Below, piece by piece: positions 1-7,459 of a DNA stretch of 13,454 nt. A program made the translations under genes and the position numbers. The notes below the pieces were generated by a model. That model was not told where the DNA came from. It saw only the letters and a list, made by a program, of their open reading frames with translations, and made no database searches. This DNA comes from Oscillospiraceae bacterium (GTDB lineage Bacteria; Bacillota; Clostridia; Oscillospirales; Acutalibacteraceae): positions 1 to 13,454 of the forward strand of contig JAQXHW010000051.1 in the NCBI GenBank assembly GCA_029007475.1, written 5' to 3'. The number at the start of each line of letters is the position of its first letter. The stretch's first letter is position 1.

Positions 1-345
1 AGGATTGCTGTATTTATTATTAGCATACGCAATCTGATTTGTCAGCTTTTCCATACCCATAACACCGTTTTCGTGCTGTTTGAGATAGGATGTCTGAACA
101 ACAACGTCATCTCGCGTAACGTCAGCAGTGGCTACATAGTAAACCATCTGCTTACCGTCCTTCGCATAGGCATAATTAATAGACTGTTCTATGCCCGGAG
201 CGAGGGTAGACTCAGTATGCTTGAATACATCGTGAGTCTCTGACTTGTAATCTGTGGTTGCTGAAACCGCTACAGCAGCCGATGAAAGAACCATCAAGGC
301 ACTCAGAACACAAGCCGTAACTTTTGAAAATCTTTTGATTTTCAT
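1..345 (-). CDS. Secreted phosphodiester glycosidase (NAGPA-like) family protein, N-terminal part only
   Basis: Partial gene: the first 115 codons are here and the rest lies beyond base 1. The ATG at 345 has a strong ribosome binding site (GGAGG, 7 bases upstream). Residues 1-29 look like a signal peptide: basic MKIKRFSK, a hydrophobic core, and a likely cut after VSA. The mature start carries APGIEQSINYAYAKDG (about residues 49-64) followed by a beta-strand-rich VYYVATADV stretch. From memory, this matches the opening of clostridial proteins with the phosphodiester glycosidase domain (named for N-acetylglucosamine-1-phosphodiester glycosidase), which cleave phosphodiester-linked sugars. The catalytic part is off the window, so activity cannot be judged. 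It follows the LicD-type gene by 51 bases and is probably the same transcript. Function is inferred from family resemblance; that it is a secreted protein is more certain. Confidence 0.7.
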   Translation of the reverse strand, partial: MKIKRFSKVTACVLSALMVLSSAAVAVSATTDYKSETHDVFKHTESTLAPGIEQSINYAYAKDGKQMVYYVATADVTRDDVVVQTSYLKQHENGVMGMEKLTNQIAYANNKYSNP

Positions 346-396
346 GAGATTTCCTCCTTTTTTGTTTTTATATCTAACCCAAACGGGTACAGAATA

Positions 397-1248
397 CTAC
401 TTAGTATTTTTTATTCTCACTTTGCCTTTGGGCAAACTTTCCAAATAATCCGTATAGGGACGGTTGAGGTCACATATTTCGTAAAAATGATGTCCAACCT
501 GCTGGTCCTTTGGTAGTTCAGCTCGCCAATCACCGTACTTTTGTGTTAAATATTCATCGTATTTTTCCGGCACACGTACTTTAAGCCCTTCAAATTCTGC
601 CCATGCTCCTTCACCGTATTGCGCTCGTGGAGCGTACTCAAGCTTGCCCTGCCAATTACCGTGATTACAAATTATATCGGAATGTTTTCCCCTGTATTTT
701 GTTAATGAATTTTCAAACTTATGTACATATTTTTGTATTTTTTCGGTGTCGTTGAAAAATGAAAAAAAACTTTTTATTATCCTTCCTTTCAAGCTTCTCT
801 TTATATTAAAGAATGCCAAAAGGCGCTGATAATAGTATTGTTTCTTTATTTCCAAGATACCTTGGCTAAATCTGCCTTCAGGGTATTCGTCCAAGGGAAA
901 AATATCAATAAATACACCGTGGTTAATGGGAAACCTTGATACGCTGCTTTCAATATATGTTGAATTAGAATCTCGGAGTTTGGAAAAGACATGTAAATAA
1001 TACTTTTCGCTGTGCCAATTTTGCAGGAATAAACCTTCTCGTAGAAGATTCGGAGCTTTTGAGATAAATTTTTCGTAATCCTCTCTAAACAGAGCTATGT
1101 CAATATCGTCATCCCAGGGAATGAATCCACCATACTTAACTGCTCCCAACGCACTTCCGCATACTAAAAAGTATTTAATTTTTAATCTGTTACAAATATC
1201 GTCAACTGCTTTTAGCAATTCAAATTGACGTTTCTGCAGTTCTGTCAT
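397..1248 (-). CDS. LicD family phosphotransferase
   Basis: A 283-aa protein of the LicD family, which transfers phosphocholine or other phospho-alditol groups from a nucleotide-activated donor to sugars of teichoic acids or surface polysaccharides. The hallmark is the nucleotidyltransferase-fold stretch GSALGAVKYGGFIPWDDDID (residues 31-50), with the acidic cluster WDDDID as the metal-binding site. The N-terminus (ELQKRQFELLKAVDDICN) is also typical. The reading frame is open further upstream, but the ATG at 1248 is chosen because AGGAG sits 6 bases before it and the family homology begins there. It overlaps the end of the preceding glycosyltransferase by 29 bases. There is no signal peptide or membrane segment, so it should act in the cytosol on the lipid-linked repeat unit. 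The transferred group (choline, glycerol, ribitol or other) cannot be read from sequence. Confidence 0.88.
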   Translation of the reverse strand: MTELQKRQFELLKAVDDICNRLKIKYFLVCGSALGAVKYGGFIPWDDDIDIALFREDYEKFISKAPNLLREGLFLQNWHSEKYYLHVFSKLRDSNSTYIESSVSRFPINHGVFIDIFPLDEYPEGRFSQGILEIKKQYYYQRLLAFFNIKRSLKGRIIKSFFSFFNDTEKIQKYVHKFENSLTKYRGKHSDIICNHGNWQGKLEYAPRAQYGEGAWAEFEGLKVRVPEKYDEYLTQKYGDWRAELPKDQQVGHHFYEICDLNRPYTDYLESLPKGKVRIKNTK

Positions 1249-2440
1249 AAATTCTCCTAAACAGTTGGTAGTATTCCATAAACCTGTCGTCTTTGCCGTA
1301 GGATTTTGCTCTGTCAAGACAGGAATCAAAAAATAGATCTTTGTTTTCACAAACACTTATTATTCTTTTTTCCATCTCATCAATATCGTCTGTTTCAACG
1401 ACATATCCGGAGGATTCATCTATTATTTCAGGACTTCCTCCGGTTCTGAATGTTATTACAGGCGTTCCGCAAGCTAACGATTCAACATTTACAGTGGGAA
1501 AAGTATCTTCTCGGGTTGGATTTACAAACACATCAGCCGCAGAATAAATTTCCGCCAACTCTTTCCGGTTACTTGTGCGGTGAATCGAAATTACAGACTC
1601 CGGCAGCAAAGCATCAGTGGAATTATCGGTACCTACCAGAATTATTTTGTAATGTGAATCCAGCCTTTTGGCAAGCTCAATAAACACATCCAAGCCTTTC
1701 TTGTTATTCCATCCCAAGGATACGCCCAAAATAATTTTATCAGTATCACTTAACCCCAGTCTTTTTCTTAAGTCACTCTCTGTGGGCTTGAAAACCTCAA
1801 GGTCAATGCCGTTATTGATAATTTGTACAGGGTATTTACTCAAATAAGATTGCTTTATAATTTCAGAAAGCCATTTTGACGGTGTCACTATCGTCATATT
1901 CTCTATGCCGTTAAACCACTTTTTTTTCATTCTGTACATAGTCTTTGATGTATCTAAAATAGATTTCGGATACTCTTTATACTGGGCACAGTCAAAGCAT
2001 CCGCTTTTCCATCTATCGCAGCCAATCATTGTAAAATGAGGACAATGTCCTGTTATTGACCAACAATCATGTAATGTCCAGACCACAGGAATATTATGTT
2101 TTTTTATAAATTTGAAAAACAAGGGAAAATTAATATACCATCCATGCAGGTTATGAATATGGATAATATCAGGAGAAAACTTTTTTACTTTTCTTAAGAA
2201 CCTTAAAGTCGAAAAATAAGAAAAATACCCATGCAATCCCGTTAACCTATCCATATACATATGAAAGGTTTTTTCCGGCAGGCTGCCAATTAATCTCCAA
2301 TTTTTGTTATCGCTTTTATGCCAGGAAAAGCCGGTAAAGCATAAGGCCTTCATTCCCTTATTCTGCGCTAAATCGGCAATCGAAAACATTATTTTTCCTG
2401 TACTTCCGTAAGGAACAGAATTAACCTCAAGTAATCTCAT
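1220..2440 (-). CDS. Glycosyltransferase family 4 (GT-B fold, WcaL/colanic-acid type)
   Basis: A 406-aa retaining glycosyltransferase expected to add a sugar from a nucleotide donor to the growing undecaprenyl-linked repeat unit. The start MRLLEVNSVPYGSTGKIMFS has the glycine-containing acceptor-side loop of GT4 enzymes. The middle HNLHGWYINFPLFFKFIKKH and WTLHDCWSITGHCPHF are hallmarks of this subfamily. The C-terminal donor-binding signature reads EDTFPTVNVESLACGTPVI, followed by TGGSPEII. A longer open frame exists upstream, but the ATG at 2440 is chosen because it forms an ATGA overlap with the stop of the polymerase gene (2437-2440), which suggests translational coupling. It ends inside the LicD-type gene (29-base overlap). 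Sugar and linkage specificity cannot be assigned. Confidence 0.9.
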   Translation of the reverse strand: MRLLEVNSVPYGSTGKIMFSIADLAQNKGMKALCFTGFSWHKSDNKNWRLIGSLPEKTFHMYMDRLTGLHGYFSYFSTLRFLRKVKKFSPDIIHIHNLHGWYINFPLFFKFIKKHNIPVVWTLHDCWSITGHCPHFTMIGCDRWKSGCFDCAQYKEYPKSILDTSKTMYRMKKKWFNGIENMTIVTPSKWLSEIIKQSYLSKYPVQIINNGIDLEVFKPTESDLRKRLGLSDTDKIILGVSLGWNNKKGLDVFIELAKRLDSHYKIILVGTDNSTDALLPESVISIHRTSNRKELAEIYSAADVFVNPTREDTFPTVNVESLACGTPVITFRTGGSPEIIDESSGYVVETDDIDEMEKRIISVCENKDLFFDSCLDRAKSYGKDDRFMEYYQLFRRIYDRTAETSI

Positions 2441-3489
2441 ATCAAACTCAGTAAAGTATTGTATTGCCAAAAATCTTCCCAAAGAGGATTTGTAAAAAAC
2501 GAATAGTATCTGGCAATGTATATTAATAATATTGCCGCAGGAAACAAATACACATTGAAGATTCTGTCCCACTTGCCATAATATGTTTTTAGGTTTGTAT
2601 AGAATATTGCCGGCAGAGCAACAACAGAAAAAATATCAAAGTACATTTGTATTCTTGTGAGCATTGCTAATCTAAATTCAAATACTGCCAAAATCATCGA
2701 AACAAGATAGAGCTTGCTATACATCAGTTTCTTACCGGACAATTTATAAAGGTTTATGACAACATATATAAGAGAAACCAAAGACAAAAGCGTAGCACGT
2801 AATGAATTTCCGGTTGAATCCGTGTATAAATAATTATACTCTTTTTCATCAAAAATAGACAACACAAAAGATATGCTGTTATTAAACAAACCGGAGTCAA
2901 TAAAAAAGACTAACAAGACAACAGAAATAATTACGCCGAAAAATACATTTATTCTCTTATCATTAATAATTACATAAAAAGGCAAAAGCACCAAAGCAGA
3001 GGTGTGGAAAATACTTGCAAGCAGTATCAATAGCAAATAAGGAACCAGCTTGCGTTTTCCTGCAAAGTACGCTGCTGCAATAAATAATGCAATTGCAATA
3101 GACTGGCGCATAGCACTGAGATTTATTAAAAACAAATACGGATTGATCACAAAAATCAATACTGCCAGTCCATAGCACTGTTCTTCAACATTATCTTTTA
3201 TTAATAAATAAACGCTGCACAAAAACAAAAAACTGATGACCAAAACCATAAGATAAAAACTCGGCATGATCATATTAAGCCAAGTAAATCCAACTTGACT
3301 TTTGAAAGGAGAAGCTCCGCCGATATGAATCCAGTTGTACCACGTATAGTAGGATTCATAATCGTTACCATAATTGTATCTTATTGAAGAAATAACAAAC
3401 AAAGAAAAGAACGACAAAAAAAGAAAAAACTGTTTGTACTTATTTATCCATGCCGTCAGAGCAGACAAAAGCAGTGTTAGGTGTATCAT
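2437..3489 (-). CDS. EpsG family oligosaccharide polymerase (Wzy-like)
   Basis: A 350-aa polytopic membrane protein with about nine or ten hydrophobic segments. Features of the EpsG family are visible: RYNYGNDYESYYTWY near residues 37-51 after the first membrane segments, SAMRQSIAIALFIAA near residue 125, and a following FHTSALVLLPFY. EpsG proteins are thought to act as Wzy-type polymerases joining lipid-linked repeat units at the outer face of the membrane. The ATG at 3489 is preferred over an in-frame TTG one codon upstream; AGG lies 8 bases before the ATG. The start lies 50 bases inside the end of the preceding glycosyltransferase gene, an unusually long overlap. The family call is firm; its role as the only polymerase here is inferred from context. 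Confidence 0.87.
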   Translation of the reverse strand: MIHLTLLLSALTAWINKYKQFFLFLSFFSLFVISSIRYNYGNDYESYYTWYNWIHIGGASPFKSQVGFTWLNMIMPSFYLMVLVISFLFLCSVYLLIKDNVEEQCYGLAVLIFVINPYLFLINLSAMRQSIAIALFIAAAYFAGKRKLVPYLLLILLASIFHTSALVLLPFYVIINDKRINVFFGVIISVVLLVFFIDSGLFNNSISFVLSIFDEKEYNYLYTDSTGNSLRATLLSLVSLIYVVINLYKLSGKKLMYSKLYLVSMILAVFEFRLAMLTRIQMYFDIFSVVALPAIFYTNLKTYYGKWDRIFNVYLFPAAILLIYIARYYSFFTNPLWEDFWQYNTLLSLI

Positions 3490-4681
3490 CAATTGTACCT
3501 ATACCTTTCGACATCTCTACAATATTACAGATAATATTTTTAGAATTCAAATTATTCTTTGCATATTCAAAAAACGCCTTTTTTCTATTCTCATTTTCAA
3601 TAGAATCCCTTATGGCTGATTCAAAGTCGTCAAAAGAATCTAATACAACCAAAAACTTTTTATAAATCTCAGGCATACCGTCTAAAAAAAACGATATAAC
3701 AGGCTTTCCGCTCAACAAGTATTCTATGATCTTTGATGGAAAAGAGTACTTTGTATACTCTTCATTATTCTGTCTTGGGTTAACAAGGATATCAGCAGAG
3801 TTTATGTACTCTTTCGCCTTTGATACCGAAACCTGTCCTTTATACTCAATTCGTTTGTCCGCGGCTGCTGCGTTAATAACAAAATCTCTTGCATCACCAT
3901 CGCCGCATAGTATGAGTCGATAATTAGGATTTTCAATTTTCATGAAAGCATTAACTAAATCATTTATTCCAAATTTAGCATTCAACTTACCTGTATATAC
4001 TATCCTGCATAGATTATTGTCAGATACCGATGGCGTCGGATTCTCGGAAACATCATCAACAATTCCCTCAACAACCATATAGGGTCTATTACCTACAAGC
4101 AAGATCTCTTTCATAGACTCAGTCAACAACACAAATGAATCAACAGAATTAATAGATTTGTACATTTTTCTAATGTCGAATCTCTTTGTGAAATTATAAA
4201 ATCTCCTATGTCCCTCATTTAGGTTCATATATTGGGGTAAGTCAGGTACAATGAAACAAATTTTGCTTTTAGGTCTGAGCTTTTTTGCATACTTAGCAGC
4301 TTCAAGAAAAGGAGTGTGCGCACAATATACCATAATTAAGAATTCTTCCTCACTTTCATGTGAGAAATAATTCTTTATTGCTTTCTTCATTGACCTTTCT
4401 CTGGAGAGATTTCTAATGCCCCATATATTATTAAATGGCACATATTGGAATTTGTTTTGAGGAACGGCAAAGCTTTTGAACCTCATTTTTTTATATCGTA
4501 TAGGGTATGCCCCTATAAAAGGCGCAGAAATAATTTTGTATGGATAGCTATTCTTTTTCAATCCGTATACTAACTTTTTCTGAAAAATATTAGCGGATTG
4601 TTCAGCACAGCCAATAGTATTATTTAAGATCTCGTTTTCATTCTCATCAGCATATACTCCGCAAAGAAAAAGAATTTTCAA
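3440..4681 (-). CDS. Glycosyltransferase family 4
   Basis: A 413-aa GT-B fold glycosyltransferase, cytosolic or membrane-associated. The N-terminus MKILFLCGVYADENENE is a Rossmann-type first strand. The C-terminal half has CRIVYTGKLNAKFGINDLV (start of the donor domain), YRLILCGDGDARDFV, ADILVNPR and SFPSKIIEYLLSGKPVI, the nucleotide-sugar binding region of GT4 enzymes, where E in KIIEYLLSGKP is the second conserved acid. The start codon is a TTG at 4681: AGG lies 7 bases upstream, the homology starts exactly there, and the next in-frame Met is about 65 residues in. It begins 4 bases after the GT2 stop. The C-terminal tail (about residues 390-413) overlaps the polymerase gene and shows no motif. 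Specificity is unknown. Confidence 0.88.
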   Translation of the reverse strand: MKILFLCGVYADENENEILNNTIGCAEQSANIFQKKLVYGLKKNSYPYKIISAPFIGAYPIRYKKMRFKSFAVPQNKFQYVPFNNIWGIRNLSRERSMKKAIKNYFSHESEEEFLIMVYCAHTPFLEAAKYAKKLRPKSKICFIVPDLPQYMNLNEGHRRFYNFTKRFDIRKMYKSINSVDSFVLLTESMKEILLVGNRPYMVVEGIVDDVSENPTPSVSDNNLCRIVYTGKLNAKFGINDLVNAFMKIENPNYRLILCGDGDARDFVINAAAADKRIEYKGQVSVSKAKEYINSADILVNPRQNNEEYTKYSFPSKIIEYLLSGKPVISFFLDGMPEIYKKFLVVLDSFDDFESAIRDSIENENRKKAFFEYAKNNLNSKNIICNIVEMSKGIGTIDDTPNTAFVCSDGMDK

Positions 4682-4685
4682 AAAA

Positions 4686-5558
4686 TCACCTGTTCAAAAG
4701 AATTTTAACGCTTGAGATCGGAGAGATAGCAAATGAAACGGCAGAATATAGAATAAAAAGAGCATAATTCTTCATTCTTAAATATGCGTAAGCCAAAACT
4801 GCAAAATGCCGCACTTTTATATACCGTTTTGACTTACCGTTCATTTCGTTAAAAAAGGTTTTCTTATAATTATATAATACCTTTTCTCCCGATACTTTTC
4901 CATCTCCGTACGACATCCCGTTATTATCCGTATGCACATAAGCCTTGATAAAACAATACGGAACATAAACAAATTTTCCGCCTGATACAATAGCCTCTTT
5001 CATCAGATAAAATTCGTCGCCCGAATCCATAGGCGGAAAGCACCCTATATTCAATAAATACTCTTTCCTAAACATCAGGCTATCCGTACCGGTCATATTG
5101 TACATTAAATGGTACTGCAACAGAACTTTTGGATCGGTTTCCTTAATATAGTTGCGTATTCTCTTGTCCAGCAATTTGTCTTTTTGAGAATACAAATATA
5201 AATCAGTAATGCTGTAATCAGCTCCGCTCTCTATCATATATTGTAGCTGATTATCAATCTTTTCCGGAAGATAAATATCATCATCGTCCAAAAAAGTAAT
5301 ATAATCTCCTTTTGCTGCACGAATTCCTACATTTCTTGATTCTGCTGAACCAAGGTTCTTTGAATTACAAATATAGACAACTGAAGGATACTCATTAATT
5401 ATGTTTTGAACATGATTGTTCCACTCTATATCAGCGTTATCATCAACTACAATAATCTCTACCGGAGAATAGCTTTGTGATAATAATGAATCAAGAGAAC
5501 TACGCAAAGTATCTTTTCTTTTGTATGTAGGTACAATAACACTTACAAGAGGTTTCAT
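4686..5558 (-). CDS. Glycosyltransferase family 2 (GT-A fold)
   Basis: A 290-aa inverting glycosyltransferase with the classic GT2 order: VSVIVPTYKRKDTLRSSLDS at the N-terminus, VEIIVVDDNAD (first nucleotide-binding acid), NLGSAESRNVGIRAAKGDYI, and the metal-binding DXD-type FLDDDD near residues 90-95. The later GDEFYLMKEAIVSGG contains the ED/DE-type catalytic-base region. The C-terminus has a short hydrophobic stretch (about 260-280) that may associate with the membrane. The ATG at 5558 overlaps the stop of the sugar transferase gene as ATGA, indicating translational coupling. Its position right after the initiating transferase makes it a candidate for adding the second sugar, though gene order does not prove reaction order. 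Confidence 0.92.
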   Translation of the reverse strand: MKPLVSVIVPTYKRKDTLRSSLDSLLSQSYSPVEIIVVDDNADIEWNNHVQNIINEYPSVVYICNSKNLGSAESRNVGIRAAKGDYITFLDDDDIYLPEKIDNQLQYMIESGADYSITDLYLYSQKDKLLDKRIRNYIKETDPKVLLQYHLMYNMTGTDSLMFRKEYLLNIGCFPPMDSGDEFYLMKEAIVSGGKFVYVPYCFIKAYVHTDNNGMSYGDGKVSGEKVLYNYKKTFFNEMNGKSKRYIKVRHFAVLAYAYLRMKNYALFILYSAVSFAISPISSVKILLNR

Positions 5559-6181
5559 TTACTAACTTTCTCTTTCTCTTCTTTATTGGTCTCATCTGCC
5601 CGGCCCTCAACAACGCCTTGTTGATTAATTACCGCTTTGAACGTGCCGAAAAAGCACTTACAATCAAATCGAAAACTAATGTTATTGGCATACTCTCCGT
5701 CAAATTTTGCTTTCACGGGAATTTCCAGCTCATCACGACCGCTTATCTGAGCCAAGCCTGTCAAACCGGGTTTTACATCATTAGCACCGTATTTGTCTCT
5801 TTCGGCAACGAGATCATCTTGATTCCAAAGTGCAGGTCGAGGACCAACGATACTCATTTTTCCAATTAGAATATCCCATATCTGAGGGAGCTCGTCCAAA
5901 CTTGTTTTTCTGAGAATTTTTCCGACCCTTGTAATATACTGTTTGGGATTCTCAAACAAATGCGTGGGAATATCATGGGGAGCCGAAAGCTTCATGGTAC
6001 GAAATTTATGTAGGTTGAAAATTTTCTTATTTTCTCCGACTCGCTTTTGCGTAAAAAACACAGGTCCGGGATCATCTAAAAAAACAGCTACTATGATAAA
6101 GAGGTACAGCCATGATAATAGAACCAAACAAAAAAGCGAAAAAACTATATCAATTATTCGCTTAAAACATTTTTTATACAT
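5555..6181 (-). CDS. Initiating undecaprenyl-phosphate sugar phosphotransferase
   Basis: A 208-aa polyprenyl-phosphate phosphoglycosyl transferase that starts the repeat unit by moving a sugar-1-phosphate from a nucleotide sugar to undecaprenyl phosphate. It has only the catalytic core, like PglC or the C-terminal half of WbaP/WcaJ. The order is: basic KRIIDI and one hydrophobic hairpin (about 8-35); DDPGPVFFTQKRVGENKKIF and HKFRTM; TSLDELPQ with the catalytic Asp-Glu pair; GKMSIVGPRPAL; and KPGLTGLAQISGRDEL. The ATG at 6181 is chosen over an in-frame upstream start because GAGGG lies 7 bases before it and MYKKCFKRIIDI is the usual family start. It opens the sugar-assembly block, downstream of a 258-base leader. 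The sugar (Glc, Gal, GalNAc or a di-amino sugar) cannot be told from the sequence. Confidence 0.93.
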   Translation of the reverse strand: MYKKCFKRIIDIVFSLFCLVLLSWLYLFIIVAVFLDDPGPVFFTQKRVGENKKIFNLHKFRTMKLSAPHDIPTHLFENPKQYITRVGKILRKTSLDELPQIWDILIGKMSIVGPRPALWNQDDLVAERDKYGANDVKPGLTGLAQISGRDELEIPVKAKFDGEYANNISFRFDCKCFFGTFKAVINQQGVVEGRADETNKEEKEKVSK

Positions 6182-6439
6182 TCGCTTACCCTCATTTCGC
6201 TGTAGCGCTGACATTTTTACTATACTACAGAGTCTATAAAGTTTATTATTTCAAATCACTACATAAAGACTATATGTCTTTATTTTACAAATTTCGCATA
6301 AACGGTAATAAAATAACGAGTAGTTATTTTTGGTGTATTCATTCAATAATAAATACAGAACTTCAAAGCCCATTCTCTGAAGTTCTGTATTAAAAAAACA
6401 CAATAAACAATTATAGATAAGTCTATGGCTTTATCTATT
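6182..6439 (-). promoter_or_regulatory. Gene-free leader between LCP gene and sugar transferase gene, with three inverted repeats
   Basis: This 258-base AT-rich stretch interrupts an otherwise tightly packed operon. Read on the minus strand it holds a 13-bp perfect stem extendable to 17 bp (6352-6391), then an 8-bp inverted repeat with a 5-base loop (6310-6330), then a second 8-bp inverted repeat with a 5-base loop (6263-6283). A 6-bp stem (CTGTAG/CTACAG, 6200-6230) lies just upstream of the ribosome binding site of the sugar transferase gene. No convincing -35/-10 pair was found. It could be an attenuator, an mRNA processing or stabilising element, or a junction between conserved and exchangeable gene blocks. 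No known riboswitch was recognised. Confidence 0.5.
6352..6391 (-). terminator. Strong hairpin after the LCP gene, possible terminator or attenuator
   Basis: The arms AATACAGAACTTC and GAAGTTCTGTATT pair perfectly over 13 bp. Four more pairs (one of them a G-U pair only in minus-strand RNA) leave a 6-base loop. That wobble fits the minus strand as the transcribed one. The sequence after the stem on the minus strand is U-rich (TATTATTG) but not a clean U-run; the long T-run instead precedes the stem. It may therefore be a leaky terminator, or a stabilising 3' hairpin for the upstream mRNA. Confidence 0.45.
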
Positions 6440-7447
6440 TTATTTATCCATTTGAACGGGTATATAAAAATTATCTATAACGATTTCCTTTATTACAGAA
6501 TCATCCGCCTCGAACTGAATATGATTATTAACTACAGAGGTATTTCCTACAAGCTCAATAATCTGTTCCTGCTCATATTCGGAAATCTTCTCGGATATTT
6601 TTGAAAACAACGACGTAGACATATCAGTTGTGAGATATTCATCAATCTTTAGAACAGTATCTTCGACAGACAAAGAATCATTGTTAATCATCTGCTTAGC
6701 AATCTTTATCCATTCGGAAATATACTGCTTTTGACGCTGCATTCGATTTTCGTTTGTGCTGTCGGGAAGTCCGTATCTGCTTCTGATATAATACTCTGCC
6801 TGTTTTCCTTGTAGCGTCATCTGTGTACCCTCAACCATCGAGGAATCTATTGATGTCAGGTCATCAAGCAAAGTAAGCTCAACACCGCCAACTGCATCAT
6901 TCAAAATCGTTATTGCATCCAAAGAGATAGCGGCGTAGTGGTCTATGTTTACACCATAAAGTAAATTTGACACAGCTTCCGTGACGTTAACGCAACTGTC
7001 ACTATTTCCGGTGCCGTAGGTATGTGCAAGGGCTATCTGCACATAAGCCATTCCGGATTTCTTGCCGCTTACGGAATAAGTCTGAACATCGGTCATAGTA
7101 TCTCTGTTTATAAGAATCGGAGTTACCTTTTTTTGCGCATTATCAATCACAACAAGGAGATTAAAGTCATTCTGGCTATCATTTCTAAATGAATTATTCT
7201 CAATTTCCTCATTGTCATATTTATCCGTACCTATGAACATAATTGTTTCTATATCCGGCTTCAACTTGTAGGCAGTTCCATCAATATAAATTTCGGAAGA
7301 ATTGACAGGTGTGACCGGGACATCATTTGTGTTTCTGTTTGCATCCAAAAGATTGAGGAGTAGCATAACAGCCACAACAAGAATTAGAAACAAAACTATG
7401 CCGAGAGCAATTTTCAAAAATTTGTTTGAAATTCTAAATGATTTCAT
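6440..7447 (-). CDS. LytR-CpsA-Psr (LCP) family cell wall polymer ligase
   Basis: A 335-aa membrane-anchored protein with a short basic N-terminus, one membrane segment (about 11-33) and an extracellular LCP domain. LCP enzymes move undecaprenyl-pyrophosphate-linked glycopolymers onto peptidoglycan. Visible motifs are IMFIGTD (69-75), NDFNLLVVID (93-102), INRDTM (113-118, matching the family's PRDT) and IRSRYG (221-226) followed by NRMQRQ (234-239), the arginines that bind the pyrophosphate. These residues look intact, so it is probably active. It starts 12 bases after the sortase substrate gene with no clear ribosome binding site, so translation may be coupled. As the last gene of the control block it most likely attaches the operon's polysaccharide to the wall. 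Confidence 0.93.
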   Translation of the reverse strand: MKSFRISNKFLKIALGIVLFLILVVAVMLLLNLLDANRNTNDVPVTPVNSSEIYIDGTAYKLKPDIETIMFIGTDKYDNEEIENNSFRNDSQNDFNLLVVIDNAQKKVTPILINRDTMTDVQTYSVSGKKSGMAYVQIALAHTYGTGNSDSCVNVTEAVSNLLYGVNIDHYAAISLDAITILNDAVGGVELTLLDDLTSIDSSMVEGTQMTLQGKQAEYYIRSRYGLPDSTNENRMQRQKQYISEWIKIAKQMINNDSLSVEDTVLKIDEYLTTDMSTSLFSKISEKISEYEQEQIIELVGNTSVVNNHIQFEADDSVIKEIVIDNFYIPVQMDK

Positions 7448-7459
7448 AATTTATTAAAA

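Noticed and set aside
388..412. Small inverted repeat AATACTA/TAGTATT followed by a T-run on the plus strand
   Set aside because: The T-run points the wrong way for the minus-strand genes, the stem is short and AT-only, and it overlaps the LicD stop codon. No plus-strand gene needs a terminator there.
254..448. Plus-strand open frame of 64 codons with a hydrophobic end
   Set aside because: It runs antisense across the signal peptide of the phosphodiester glycosidase gene and the end of the LicD gene; it has no start signals.
2963..3178. 71-codon minus-strand open frame with many cysteines
   Set aside because: It lies wholly inside the polymerase gene in another frame, without a ribosome binding site.
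6231..6262. TTGAAA and TATAGT-like boxes upstream of the sugar transferase gene
   Set aside because: The boxes are not at 16-18 base spacing; in such AT-rich DNA isolated matches are expected by chance.
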